DNA of 64,000 bases. Source: BRH-c54 sp965284565. GTDB taxonomy: Bacteria; Bacteroidota; Bacteroidia; Flavobacteriales_E; Vicingaceae. The number at the start of each line of letters is the position of its first letter. Position 1 is the stretch's first letter. The stretch spans positions 2,728,001-2,792,000 of the forward strand of contig OZ260100.1 of NCBI GenBank assembly GCA_965284565.1, written 5' to 3'. The notes under the pieces were generated by a model. It did no database searches and was not told the origin of the DNA. It saw nothing but the letters and a program-made list of their open reading frames with translations. The position numbers and the translations under genes were made by a program. Below, in pieces: positions 36,419-45,207 of this stretch.

Positions 36419-36835
36419 ATGGCTAGGGTTTTAGCAATAGATTACGGACAAAAAAGAGTAGGAGTAGCTGTAACGGATGATTTACAGATAATTGCCAGTG
36501 GTTTAACTACGGTACATGTAAAAGATATCATTGCTTTTTTGGAAGAATACCTTAATAAATATGAGGTAGAAACTATTGTAGTAGGGTTAGCAATGGATTT
36601 GAAAAATCAGCCTGCACAATCTGCCAGGTTTATAGAACCTTTTGTAAAACACATCACTAAAAAATTTCCTCAAGTAAAAATTGAAAGAGTGGATGAAAGG
36701 TTTACCTCAAAAATGGCTTTTCAGACTATGATAGATGGTGGGTTAAAGAAAAAAGCACGACAGAACAAAGCTTTAGTAGATCAGATTAGTGCCACCATTA
36801 TTTTACAAAGTTATTTGGAACAGAAAAAAGATTAA
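36419..36835 (+). CDS. ruvX: Holliday junction resolvase-like RuvX (YqgF)
   Basis: This RNase H-fold nuclease, also implicated in pre-16S rRNA maturation, has 138 residues. It opens with the metal-binding strand LAIDYGQKRVGVAVTD and has VVGLAMDLKNQPA, KIERVDERFTSKMA and the ALVDQISATIILQSYLE end. Catalytic acids Asp7, Glu near residue 91 and Asp near residue 120 are in place. It is divergent from ribBA and convergent with the peptide-binding gene: both stops share the four bases TTAA at 36832-36835. Confidence 0.94.
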   Translation: MARVLAIDYGQKRVGVAVTDDLQIIASGLTTVHVKDIIAFLEEYLNKYEVETIVVGLAMDLKNQPAQSARFIEPFVKHITKKFPQVKIERVDERFTSKMAFQTMIDGGLKKKARQNKALVDQISATIILQSYLEQKKD

Positions 36836-38490
36836 TCTAATAATTTCACTTTCTTTAAGCTTAGTAAATTAATAGGGTTGATACCTAGATTCTCCACATT
36901 GGTTTGAGTTAACCTAACCACTTCATCGTAATACAAAATTACTATAGGAGCTTCTTCAATTATAATGTTGTCCATACGTTGGTAATAATCATAACGGATA
37001 GAATCGTTGGTTTCTTTTTGAGAAAGTTCATATAAATTATCAAACTCAATACTTTTAAAATGAGTGTAATTTGGTCCGTGAGGTGTAAAGTTTTTACTAT
37101 AAAAAAGTGCTAAATAGTTTTCAGCATCAGGATAATCTGCTATCCATGATTTTCTGAAGAAGTTTAATTTGGAACGAGCAACTAACTCTCTATGAGTAGT
37201 AGCTTGCACAACATCTACTTTTACCTTTATACCTATTTCTCCCAATTGATGTTGAATAAACTCGCATAAATCAACATAATTAGCGGTAGTAAAAAGCGTA
37301 ATTTCTGGCATTCCTTCTCCATTTGGATAGCCTGCTAAGTAAAGTAATTCTTTTGCTTTTTCAGGATTGTAGTTATAGCCTTTCACTTTTTCTTCATCAT
37401 AAGATGGTAAACCTTTAGGAACAAAACCAGCTTCAGCAGGAGTTCCAATATTCTTTCTTAGGTAAGAAATCATTTGTTTTCTATCGAAACCGTAGTTAAT
37501 AGCTTGTCTTACATATTTTTTTCTTAAAGGACTTTTAGCAACAATGTCTAACTCATCATCCACTAAAATCCCTAAATATTCGGTATTTAAATAAGGGTTG
37601 GTAAGCATTTTAATTTTGTTATTATATTCTTTTTTTAGTTTGCCATCAGCAGTAAAAATACTTTCTTTGTTATCACCATCTCTACCGGAAACAAAATGCA
37701 GCTCTCCATTTAAGAATTTTAAAAATTCCATTTCTTTATCTTTAACAAAGGAAATAGAAATAGCATCTATATAAGGTAATTCTTTACCACTTTCATCTTT
37801 TTCCCAATAATTAGGGTTTTTTAATAAAACCAATTTATTGTTTTCATCCCAAACCTTAAACATAAAAGGACCAGTACCAACAGGATTACTACGGTAGTCG
37901 TTTTTGTAATATTCAACTACTTCTTTTGCCACCACAGCACAATATTGCATGGTAAGAATTCCTAAAAATGGAGGGAAAGGTTGGCTTAAGTGAATTTTTA
38001 AGGTAGTATCATCTATAGCTTCAAATGGTTGGAAATTAAATGCTTCGTCAAAATCAACATTATTAAATATCCAAGTTCCTGGAGAAGCAACTTTTGAATC
38101 TAAAATTCTATTGAAGCTGTAAACAAAATCATGAGCAGTAACTTTTCTTCCTTTACCATTTTCAAATTGTTTGTTATCATGAAAATAAACATTATTTCGT
38201 AAATAGAAGGTGTAGGTTTTTCCATCTTCAGAAATTTCCCAACTTTTAGCAATGGAAGCTTGTACTTTTAGCTGGTCATCCATTTCAAGCAAACCATTGT
38301 AAATATGATTGCAAGCCCAAATGTTTTCAGGATTTCTAGAAAAAGCAGGGTCTAAGGAAGTAATTCCTGCAGCTTCGTTGTATCTAAAAACTTTTAGATT
38401 TGCTTCATCTCCTTTTTTTGAGCCGCAAGACCAAATAATTAATGTTATTAAAAATATTGATAGAATGAGAACAAGTAAATTACGCTTCAT
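36832..38490 (-). CDS. Oligopeptide-type ABC transporter substrate-binding lipoprotein
   Basis: This family 5 (OppA/DppA-like) protein has 552 residues. Its lipoprotein signal ends in IWSCGS (Cys22), and the mature part begins with a flexible linker and an AAGITSLDPAFSRNPEN strand. The family core KSWEISEDGKTYTFYLR, VYFHDN and VGTGPFMFKVWDENN follow, and RKYVRQAINYGFDRKQMI is the later signature. It binds peptides or other small ligands at the membrane. No permease or ATPase gene is adjacent, so it is an orphan in this window. Its stop overlaps that of ruvX. The ligand cannot be inferred. Confidence 0.92.
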   Translation of the reverse strand: MKRNLLVLILSIFLITLIIWSCGSKKGDEANLKVFRYNEAAGITSLDPAFSRNPENIWACNHIYNGLLEMDDQLKVQASIAKSWEISEDGKTYTFYLRNNVYFHDNKQFENGKGRKVTAHDFVYSFNRILDSKVASPGTWIFNNVDFDEAFNFQPFEAIDDTTLKIHLSQPFPPFLGILTMQYCAVVAKEVVEYYKNDYRSNPVGTGPFMFKVWDENNKLVLLKNPNYWEKDESGKELPYIDAISISFVKDKEMEFLKFLNGELHFVSGRDGDNKESIFTADGKLKKEYNNKIKMLTNPYLNTEYLGILVDDELDIVAKSPLRKKYVRQAINYGFDRKQMISYLRKNIGTPAEAGFVPKGLPSYDEEKVKGYNYNPEKAKELLYLAGYPNGEGMPEITLFTTANYVDLCEFIQHQLGEIGIKVKVDVVQATTHRELVARSKLNFFRKSWIADYPDAENYLALFYSKNFTPHGPNYTHFKSIEFDNLYELSQKETNDSIRYDYYQRMDNIIIEEAPIVILYYDEVVRLTQTNVENLGINPINLLSLKKVKLLD

Positions 38491-38549
38491 AAGTTTGAGT
38501 GTTTTATGAATGTAATGTTAAGCAATAATAAAAAAGGATGTTAAGCGGA

Positions 38550-39098
38550 TTAAAGCTTGTTTTCAACACGGTTTTTAACAGTTTCTTTTAAGGATTTGAT
38601 CATTTTTTTGGCTTGTTGTTCATTCAAATCAATTCCAAAAGGAATTTGCTGTTTGTTAACGTTTATGCAAAGTGTATAGTGGTTAGAGTTCCAATAAGAA
38701 GAAGTCATTTTATACACTAATTTTTCTTTGTATTTTAAAGCTTCTATACTATCTATAGCACTTAAGTCATATCTCTCTGTTAAACCTCTATTGCCAATTT
38801 TTTTGGTAAGATAAATACTTTCTTTGTCAATAGTTATAACTTCTTTACCATAATTCCTCCAACGAATAGCGTAGATAACTTTAAATTCAAAAAATAACCA
38901 AAAGATAAGGTAAACTATAAAAAAAAGCTTTGTACTGGTTGGGTAATCAAAGAAAAACTGACTAATAATGGCTATTCCACAAAGTGAAAATAATACTAAC
39001 CAAGTGGTAAGCATGTTTTGTTTTCTTTTATCATAAAGTGGATAAATTAAAATAGTTAGCTCATTATTTTCTTCAATATATTCTATTTTATTTTCCAT
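38550..39098 (-). CDS. Two-span membrane protein of unknown function (PH-like cytoplasmic part)
   Basis: This 182-residue protein has two close transmembrane helices (about 28-48, TWLVLFSLCGIAIISQFFF, and 57-77, LFFIVYLIFWLFFEFKVIY) separated by a short loop. A soluble C-terminal part with many beta strands follows (VITIDKESIYLTKKIGNRG, RYDLSAIDSIEALKY), resembling the small bacterial PH-like membrane proteins. I do not recognise a specific family. It lies alone between the peptide-binding gene and a divergent TPR protein gene, and has no clear promoter box. Confidence 0.65.
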   Translation of the reverse strand: MENKIEYIEENNELTILIYPLYDKRKQNMLTTWLVLFSLCGIAIISQFFFDYPTSTKLFFIVYLIFWLFFEFKVIYAIRWRNYGKEVITIDKESIYLTKKIGNRGLTERYDLSAIDSIEALKYKEKLVYKMTSSYWNSNHYTLCINVNKQQIPFGIDLNEQQAKKMIKSLKETVKNRVENKL

Positions 39099-39196
39099 TT
39101 TAGTGTGTTATGTTGCTTTAAAGGTCAAACTTCCTACTTTTTTTAACTTTTTATGTAATTTTTAACAAAAAAATTATACATTCAATAAAGAGGCAT

Positions 39197-39204
39197 TATC
39201 TTTG
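39197..39204 (+). promoter_or_regulatory. Likely -7 box of the 39260 gene
   Basis: TATCTTTG is a full TAnnTTTG match, 55 bases before the ATG at 39260, giving an untranslated leader of about 50 bases. Confidence 0.45.
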
Positions 39205-39259
39205 TAAAAGTTAGATATAAATTATTTAATGAACTATTAACTCAAAAACTAAAAATTAT

Positions 39260-40189
39260 ATGAAAAAATTTTCAATACAATTAATTGCAATATTAATACT
39301 AAGTACATTTGAAAAAGCAGTTGTAGCTCAAGATAAAAAAATTGAAGACTTGAATTTTTTATATGTTGATGAAGAGTACGAAAAACTAGTCGATAAATCT
39401 ATAAAATTAATGGATGATGGAACTTATAGAAGACATCCTATGCCGTACTTGTTTGCTGCAATGGGTTTGTACGAAATTTCTAAATTACCTGAAAAATATA
39501 GTGTAGGAGAAAGAGATTCTGATTATCCAAAGCCATTAAAAGATGCTGAAAAATATATTTATAAATATGTGAAAGCTGAGGCAAAAGCTCAAAAATATTT
39601 TGAAGATTACGAGCCAACAATGGAAGACTACAAAGAATTTTTTATCAATATTGCTGATACAGCAAATAAGTTAGGTCAGCATTTGTTTTTAGTAGATAAA
39701 CCAAGAAAAGCAGCTTTGGAATATAAGTATGCTTTTAAAGCAATACCAAACGACCCTGTATTACAGCTTTGGCAAGGTATAAGTGAAATTAAATCTATGA
39801 ATGCTATTGAAGGGGAGAAAAATGCCAGAGCAGCAATGGAACTTATAGACGAAAACTTTGAACCTTCAACTGCTACTGCAGGGGTAATTTCCTCAGGTAT
39901 GCTTATTTTAGAGGAATATTTCACTCAACAAGGAGATATGGAAATGGCTGCTAAAGCAAAAAAAATGGTAGAAGTATTTAAAAAATATGACCCTGAAGTA
40001 CTTGATAAGAAAAAACAAGAAGAGAAAAAACAAAAAGCCAAAGAGAAAGACGTGGTAATGAAAAAGTTTTATAGCGATGAAGACGATGAAGATAATCAAG
40101 ATTTGAAAAAAGGAAAAGTAGTTATTGATAAAGACGCTAAAGATGCAGATAAAAAACTTGATGAAATAGAAGATGATTTTGATAATTAA
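39260..40189 (+). CDS. Secreted helical (TPR-like) protein of unknown function
   Basis: This 309-residue protein has a signal peptide (MKKFSIQLIAILILSTFEKA, cleaved near VVAQ). The middle (about 30-240) is alpha-helical with TPR-like pairs (KPRKAALEYKYAFKAIPNDPVLQLWQG), suggesting a protein-binding scaffold in the periplasm. The last 65 residues are strongly charged, with runs of Lys and Asp/Glu (KKKQEEKKQKAKEKD, then DEDDEDNQDLKKGK), probably disordered. No family is recognised. It ends at a bidirectional terminator. Confidence 0.65.
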   Translation: MKKFSIQLIAILILSTFEKAVVAQDKKIEDLNFLYVDEEYEKLVDKSIKLMDDGTYRRHPMPYLFAAMGLYEISKLPEKYSVGERDSDYPKPLKDAEKYIYKYVKAEAKAQKYFEDYEPTMEDYKEFFINIADTANKLGQHLFLVDKPRKAALEYKYAFKAIPNDPVLQLWQGISEIKSMNAIEGEKNARAAMELIDENFEPSTATAGVISSGMLILEEYFTQQGDMEMAAKAKKMVEVFKKYDPEVLDKKKQEEKKQKAKEKDVVMKKFYSDEDDEDNQDLKKGKVVIDKDAKDADKKLDEIEDDFDN

Positions 40190-40206
40190 ATTGAATTGAT
40201 AAAATA

Positions 40207-40240
40207 AAAAAACTCCAGAAAGCACTTCAGGAGTTTTTTT
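40207..40240. terminator. Bidirectional rho-independent terminator
   Basis: AAAAAACTCC (40207-40216) pairs with GGAGTTTTTT (40230-40239), with a helix of further GAA-type pairs inside. It serves the gene ending at 40189 and ribD, ending at 40245. Confidence 0.75.
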
Positions 40241-40244
40241 ATTT

Positions 40245-41282
40245 CTAATTTTTAAAAAGTAACAATTTGTCTTTATCAATCATTTCTGTTGAAATAGGAG
40301 AGGACTTAATATTAGGGGCTTTTAAACCTTTTTCAAAAGCTTTATTCCCTATAAAAACCCTAGCTTCATCCCATAAATTGATATCAATAAAACTTTGTAG
40401 TAATAATGTTCCTCCCTCTATAATAATAGAGCTTATTTGATGCTCATAAAGCTTATCCATACATTGTTGTATAATGTTTTTGGATTGGTCAATTTGTATG
40501 TATTCAATATATTGGTCTGTTTTATTTTTCATGCTGTTGAACACTATTGTTGAGGCTTCTGTATTAAAAATATTTAAGTGTTTTGGAAGTCTTAAATTTA
40601 TATCTAAAACTACTCTAATAGGGTTTTTACCATCCCATTCTCTTACTGTTAATTCAGGATTATCATTTAAAGCTGTATTTGTACCAATCATAATAGCATG
40701 TTCTTCACTTCGCCATTTATGCACCAGTTTTTTAGATGCAGCACAAGTTATCCAGTTGTCATGTAAGAAGTTTTTATGCCTATCAATATCAATAAAGCCA
40801 TCTTGGGTTTGAGCCCATTTTAGAATAATATAAGGTCTTTTTTTATTGTGAAAAGTAAAAAAACGTTTGTTGATGGCTAAACACTCTTTTTCTAATACTC
40901 CCAATGTGATTTTAATACCTGCTTTTTTTAGTTTTTCAATACCTTTTCCTGCAACTTCAGCATAAGTATCAATACAGCCAATTACCACATGAGGAATCTT
41001 GTGCTGCACAATTAAATCTGCACAAGGAGGTGTTTTGCCAAAATGAGCACAAGGTTCTAAACTCACATAAATAGTGCTTTCAGCTAATAGCGATTTGTTG
41101 GAAACGCTATTAATTGCATTAACTTCTGCATGAGCTTCACCATAGTTTTTATGATAACCTTCTCCAATTATGGTGTTTTTATGTACAATAACACAACCTA
41201 CCATTGGGTTGGGATAAGCATTTCTAATGCCCTTTTTTGCAAGTTGCAGACAACGAAGCATATATGTTTCATGACTTATCAT
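40245..41282 (-). CDS. ribD: Riboflavin biosynthesis protein RibD (deaminase and reductase)
   Basis: This enzyme carries out two successive steps of riboflavin synthesis. From the ATG at 41280-41282 the protein is 345 residues, the usual length. The N-terminal deaminase has the zinc ligands His in GEAHAEVNAI and the two cysteines of PCAHFGKTPPCADLI. The C-terminal reductase (about 150-345) has LKWAQTQDGFID and the EGGTLLLQSFID motif. The frame is open to a TTG at 41336, but those residues lie across the left arm of the inverted repeat at 41310-41327 and a -7 box, so the ATG is preferred; MISHETYMLRCLQLAKKG is the normal family start. Confidence 0.95.
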   Translation of the reverse strand: MISHETYMLRCLQLAKKGIRNAYPNPMVGCVIVHKNTIIGEGYHKNYGEAHAEVNAINSVSNKSLLAESTIYVSLEPCAHFGKTPPCADLIVQHKIPHVVIGCIDTYAEVAGKGIEKLKKAGIKITLGVLEKECLAINKRFFTFHNKKRPYIILKWAQTQDGFIDIDRHKNFLHDNWITCAASKKLVHKWRSEEHAIMIGTNTALNDNPELTVREWDGKNPIRVVLDINLRLPKHLNIFNTEASTIVFNSMKNKTDQYIEYIQIDQSKNIIQQCMDKLYEHQISSIIIEGGTLLLQSFIDINLWDEARVFIGNKAFEKGLKAPNIKSSPISTEMIDKDKLLLFKN

Positions 41283-41290
41283 AGAAGCAT

Positions 41291-41298
41291 CAAAAGTA
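41291..41298 (-). promoter_or_regulatory. Likely -7 box of ribD
   Basis: The minus strand reads TACTTTTG, a full TAnnTTTG match. It lies 11 bases from the end of the inverted-repeat arm and 8 bases before the ATG, implying a very short leader. Confidence 0.4.
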
Positions 41299-41309
41299 AG
41301 GTTTTTTGT

Positions 41310-41472
41310 TATACTGAATGAACTCAGATTTACCAATTTATGTCTCTTTCTTTTTGCAGCTGACTGCTTTAAATTTTTAAACCGTAGCTAAGGCTATGCT
41401 TGAAAAATTTGCCTTGTTATCTACAAAAATAAATTCGTCAAATTCTTCTCAAACCTGAGTTCATTCAGTATA
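41310..41472. repeat. Fold-back element with perfect 18-base inverted ends between ribD and the M42 gene
   Basis: TATACTGAATGAACTCAG (41310-41327) and its exact reverse complement CTGAGTTCATTCAGTATA (41455-41472) bound 163 bases. The interior is also roughly self-complementary: TTTCTTTTTGCAG near the left and CTACAAAAATAAA near the right can pair, as can AAATTTTTAAA with TTGAAAAATTT, so the whole unit can fold into one long imperfect hairpin. Each arm points outward and ends 8 bases before the M42 -7 box and 11 bases before the ribD -7 box. It has no coding capacity. It may be a MITE that has supplied upstream promoter parts, or a mirrored operator. Confidence 0.65.
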
Positions 41473-41480
41473 AAAATGTT

Positions 41481-41488
41481 TAGCTTTG
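41481..41488 (+). promoter_or_regulatory. Likely -7 box of the M42 peptidase gene
   Basis: TAGCTTTG is a full TAnnTTTG match, 27 bases before the ATG at 41516 and 8 bases after the right arm of the inverted repeat. Confidence 0.5.
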
Positions 41489-41515
41489 TTTCTTTCTTAA
41501 AAAACTTAAAATATT

Positions 41516-42604
41516 ATGGCAAAAAAATCAATTTTAACAGCAAAATCATTAAAATTTCTAGAGAATTATATTAATAATCCAGCTCCAACAGGGTTTGAAT
41601 CTTCAGGTCAGAAAATGTGGCTAGAATATATTAAACCTTATGTTGACGAATATTTTGTAGATACTTATGGCTCAGTTGCAGCAATTGTAAATCCTAAAGC
41701 AGAATATAAAGTTGTTATTGAAGCACATGCAGATGAGATTTCGTGGTTTGTGCATTATATTAATGAAAAAGGCTTTATTTACTTGAGAAGAAATGGCGGT
41801 TCAGACCATCAAATAGCTCCTTCAAAAAGAGTAAATATTCATACAGAAAAAGGAATTGTTAAAGCTATATTTGGTTGGCCTGCAATTCACACCAGAAAAG
41901 ATGGTAAAGAGGAAACTCCACAGTTAAATAATATTTTCTTGGATTGTGGATGCACCACTAAAGAAGAAGTTGAAAAATTAGGCATTAGTGTTGGAGATGT
42001 TATTACTTACGAAGATGAATTCATGGTATTGAACAAAAATTATTTCGTTGGTCGTGCTTTAGATAACAGAATTGGTGGTTTTATGATAGCTGAAGTTACG
42101 CGTTTATTAAAAGAAAATAAACAAAAGTTACCATTTGGATTGTACATTACTAATTCTGTTCAGGAAGAAGTTGGTTTAAGAGGAGCAGAAATGATGGTTC
42201 AAAACATTAAACCAAATGTGGCAATTGTTACAGATGTTTGTCATGATACACAAACACCAATGATTAATAAAATTGAGCAAGGAGATAATCATGCAGGTAA
42301 AGGACCTGTTTTAACGGTTGGACCTGCTGTTCAGAATAATTTATTAAAACTGATAAAAACAACTGCTAATAAGAAGAAAATACCTTTTCAATTAGCCGCT
42401 GCATCAAGGGCAACAGGAACAGATACTGATGCTTTCGCATATGCAACAGGAGGAGTTGCTTCCGCATTAATATCTCTACCTTTAAGATACATGCATACTA
42501 CAGTAGAAATGGTGCATAGAGATGATGTTGAAAATGTTATTCAACTGATTTACGAAAGTTTATTACAAATTAAAAATAACCAAGATTTTAGGTATTTGAA
42601 ATAA
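41516..42604 (+). CDS. M42-family metallo-aminopeptidase
   Basis: M42 enzymes are large cytoplasmic shell-shaped aminopeptidases (TET/FrvX-type) that finish peptide breakdown. The 362-residue protein has the metal ligands His in VIEAHADEISW, Asp in VGRALDNRIGG, the EE pair in SVQEEVGLRGAE, Asp in IVTDVCHD, and His in LRYMHTTVEMV near the end. The ALDNR block is typical. Length is normal, and there is no signal peptide. It is transcribed alone, divergent from ribD with the fold-back element between, and ends at a strong terminator. Confidence 0.93.
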   Translation: MAKKSILTAKSLKFLENYINNPAPTGFESSGQKMWLEYIKPYVDEYFVDTYGSVAAIVNPKAEYKVVIEAHADEISWFVHYINEKGFIYLRRNGGSDHQIAPSKRVNIHTEKGIVKAIFGWPAIHTRKDGKEETPQLNNIFLDCGCTTKEEVEKLGISVGDVITYEDEFMVLNKNYFVGRALDNRIGGFMIAEVTRLLKENKQKLPFGLYITNSVQEEVGLRGAEMMVQNIKPNVAIVTDVCHDTQTPMINKIEQGDNHAGKGPVLTVGPAVQNNLLKLIKTTANKKKIPFQLAAASRATGTDTDAFAYATGGVASALISLPLRYMHTTVEMVHRDDVENVIQLIYESLLQIKNNQDFRYLK

Positions 42605-42627
42605 GTATTCAAATACTTTTATTAAAC

Positions 42628-42663
42628 AAAAAAACGCCTAGAATTAATTCTAGGCGTTTTTTT
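42628..42663. terminator. Bidirectional rho-independent terminator
   Basis: A perfect palindrome, ACGCCTAGAATT with AATTCTAGGCGT, flanked by A and T runs. It separates the convergent M42 gene and the anchor B gene ending at 42692. Confidence 0.85.
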
Positions 42664-42691
42664 GTTTATATTATGTTTAGTTATGATTTGT

Positions 42692-45076
42692 TTAAAACTT
42701 CACTATTTTTTCAGTTTTCAGTAATGTAGCATCACCAAGAACTTTAATAAAGTAAATACCAGAAGGATAGTTAGTGTTTATTTGTATTACATTACTATTG
42801 GTTGCAGTTTTCTTATCAATTACCTTTCCTGTTATATCAAAAAATTCAACGCTTATGGTTTTGTAATCATTGTTTTCAATAGTAATATTAACTACACTAT
42901 TAAATGGGTTAGGATAAATTTTAATATTACTAGTTGTAGTTAATTCATTAACAGTAACCAATGCAGAATCATAAACAGCAAATCCATCAAAACCAGCTTC
43001 TGCAATATGTCCTTGTCCTTCATCGGTAGCTTTAACAATAAGCTGCATATTAGCGGTTAATGAAAGGAAATTAGTTATTTTAAATGATTTATGTACCCAA
43101 GTAGAAAAGTCGGGAGTATTAGCATCAGCATAATCTAACCTAGCTTCGTTAATTCCATTACTAAGAATAACTACCATAGAATCGTCTGGATTTCCTGAAC
43201 CGCCACCATTCACAAACCATCTATCAAAATGAAGATAAGGATCTGTTGAAGAAGATAAATCGAAAACAGGAGAAGTTAGAATAACCGTTCCACCATCAAT
43301 ATCATCAGAACCTGATTGTCCGCCACCATTTCCAGTAACGTAAGCTTGTTCTCCACAATCATTAGTAATATCGTTTCCTGGGTTTACAGGAACTCCACTT
43401 AAAAAAGTACCTACAGGCACATCTCTTACCCAAAAACCAGAAGATGGATTATTTAATGTTGATGCTGTCCAACCTAAGTTAAAATCAAAATCATCATAAT
43501 AACCAACTCCCAAAGAGTAAGTATAAGGATTTCCAGTTGGGTTAATATTTTGGGTGCTTAAACAAACCGATTGGTGTCCCCAGTGTGCAATATTTACATC
43601 ATAAGTAGCAGGTACAAAATTGTTAATGGTAAAATTACCTGAAGCATTCGTGGTAACTATTGTAGAGAATTGTGAGTTACTAAAACGAATTTGAGCGTTA
43701 GCAATAGGGGTATTAGTAGTGTTTTCAATTATTTGTCCACTAAGATTAAATGGTTGCACAGGCTCTAATTGAACATTAACAGTAGTGGTTTGAGCTGAAG
43801 TAAGTACAACATTAAATACAGTATCTGGTTTAAAACCAAACTTAGAATAAACTACATCATAAGTTCCAGCATCAGCTATCCCCGTTCTGTAATCCCCATT
43901 AAGGTTTGAAGTAGTGTTGTTAGTCGTAGTGAGAATTTCAACATTTGCTCCATTAATTGGTGCAGAGGTGTTTAAGTTAGTAATGTTTCCTATTAAGTAA
44001 GCTGCTCTTACATAGTTTGGACCTAAAACAAACAAACCATTTTCAATATCACTTGCTAAAATAACTCCTGAAGGTAACCATGGATAAGCTCCCCAACATC
44101 CGTTAAAACCATCGCCACTAAATTGTGGGGAAGTATCATAATGCCCAACCTCTATCATATTTGAAGGGTCGGAAACATCATGAATGGTTACGCCATCTCT
44201 ATAGTAAGAAGTAATTAAATAATTATTGAAAAAATGGGTATTGTGTGGAATCACATCTTGTCCTGGACTTGACTGTACTTTATCTAAAAAGGTTATGTTA
44301 GTTAGATTACTTACATCATAAGCATCTATAAATGAGTTCTTTTTTTCATCAGTTGTAAAAACATACTGTCCATCATCTGAAAACCAAATATTGTGAGTAA
44401 AAAAGTTAGATGTTGGTTGGGTAGCCATAGTTGTAGGAGCATTTTTATTAGCAACATTAACAACTACAAAAATACCATCATTAACAGCTGCTCCCCAAAG
44501 TGTATCTCCTCTAGCAACTGCATCATGGAAATAATAAGTATTGTACCTTCCTAACTCAACTGGAACTTTAGGGTTATTGGTTAAGTCAAGCATAATTGCA
44601 CCGCCAACTCCATTATCAGCACCTACAATATAGCAAACGCCATTTTCATCAATATATAAGTTATGAGCAGATTGAAAAGGATATGTATTTCCTCCGTAGC
44701 TGGTAACATTAGCAGCACTTAAAGATCCCGGTAGCGGATTTATGTCAATAATCATCATTCCACCTGTATTTTCGTTTGTTATATAAACGTGATTATTCCA
44801 TGTTTTTAAATCTCTCCAAGTTGAGCTGGCACCCGGAGCAAAAAATACTTCTACCGGATTGGTGGGAGTAGTGACATCAACAATGGCAACTCCTGTTTCA
44901 AAACCTACTAGAGCATACTCATTAGTTCCTTTTTTTACACCCCAAACATCATTTAAATCACCTCGGTTACCCGGAAATGTTAAGTTAGAGAGTAAATTTA
45001 TGTTTTTACTAGATTGAGCATTAGCAGTTAAAGCTAAAACTAAAATTAAAAATACAATAGAGATTTTTTTGAACAT
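42692..45076 (-). CDS. Choice-of-anchor B family T9SS cargo protein
   Basis: This 794-residue cell-surface protein has a signal peptide (1-20, LTANAQ). Residues about 25-345 form a beta-propeller of LVIVD-type repeats (for example GFETGVAIVDVTTPTNPVEV and GGMMIIDINPLPG), the family called choice-of-anchor B. Two carboxypeptidase regulatory-like domains follow (about 360-520, NLNTSAPINGANVEIL and NTTNTPIANAQIRF), then a jelly-roll-like domain (about 530-700, DDFDFNLGWTAST), and a type A sorting domain (IKIYPNPFNSVVNITI to KTEKIVKF). The domain order and ends predict T9SS export. Function beyond binding or display is unknown. Confidence 0.9.
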   Translation of the reverse strand: MFKKISIVFLILVLALTANAQSSKNINLLSNLTFPGNRGDLNDVWGVKKGTNEYALVGFETGVAIVDVTTPTNPVEVFFAPGASSTWRDLKTWNNHVYITNENTGGMMIIDINPLPGSLSAANVTSYGGNTYPFQSAHNLYIDENGVCYIVGADNGVGGAIMLDLTNNPKVPVELGRYNTYYFHDAVARGDTLWGAAVNDGIFVVVNVANKNAPTTMATQPTSNFFTHNIWFSDDGQYVFTTDEKKNSFIDAYDVSNLTNITFLDKVQSSPGQDVIPHNTHFFNNYLITSYYRDGVTIHDVSDPSNMIEVGHYDTSPQFSGDGFNGCWGAYPWLPSGVILASDIENGLFVLGPNYVRAAYLIGNITNLNTSAPINGANVEILTTTNNTTSNLNGDYRTGIADAGTYDVVYSKFGFKPDTVFNVVLTSAQTTTVNVQLEPVQPFNLSGQIIENTTNTPIANAQIRFSNSQFSTIVTTNASGNFTINNFVPATYDVNIAHWGHQSVCLSTQNINPTGNPYTYSLGVGYYDDFDFNLGWTASTLNNPSSGFWVRDVPVGTFLSGVPVNPGNDITNDCGEQAYVTGNGGGQSGSDDIDGGTVILTSPVFDLSSSTDPYLHFDRWFVNGGGSGNPDDSMVVILSNGINEARLDYADANTPDFSTWVHKSFKITNFLSLTANMQLIVKATDEGQGHIAEAGFDGFAVYDSALVTVNELTTTSNIKIYPNPFNSVVNITIENNDYKTISVEFFDITGKVIDKKTATNSNVIQINTNYPSGIYFIKVLGDATLLKTEKIVKF

Positions 45077-45167
45077 GATTTTATTTATTTTTTTAAACTT
45101 TGTGCAAGATAAGATTATTAATTTTCAAAATAAATATAATTTAAAGGTATCTTTATAATCTTAAATG

Positions 45168-45175
45168 TATATTTG
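45168..45175 (+). promoter_or_regulatory. Likely -7 box of asnB
   Basis: TATATTTG is a full TAnnTTTG match, 32 bases before the asnB ATG at 45208. Confidence 0.45.
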
Positions 45176-45207
45176 ATTTGTAAAAAGCAACAGAATAAAA
45201 ATGTTAT

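Noticed and set aside
36329..36420. FMN riboswitch ahead of ribBA (or ribD)
   Set aside because: The short upstream regions lack the conserved RFN-element blocks and have no room for its multi-stem structure.
41283..41336. N-terminal extension of RibD from a TTG at 41336
   Set aside because: It runs through the inverted-repeat arm and a -7 box; the family-type start is the ATG at 41282.
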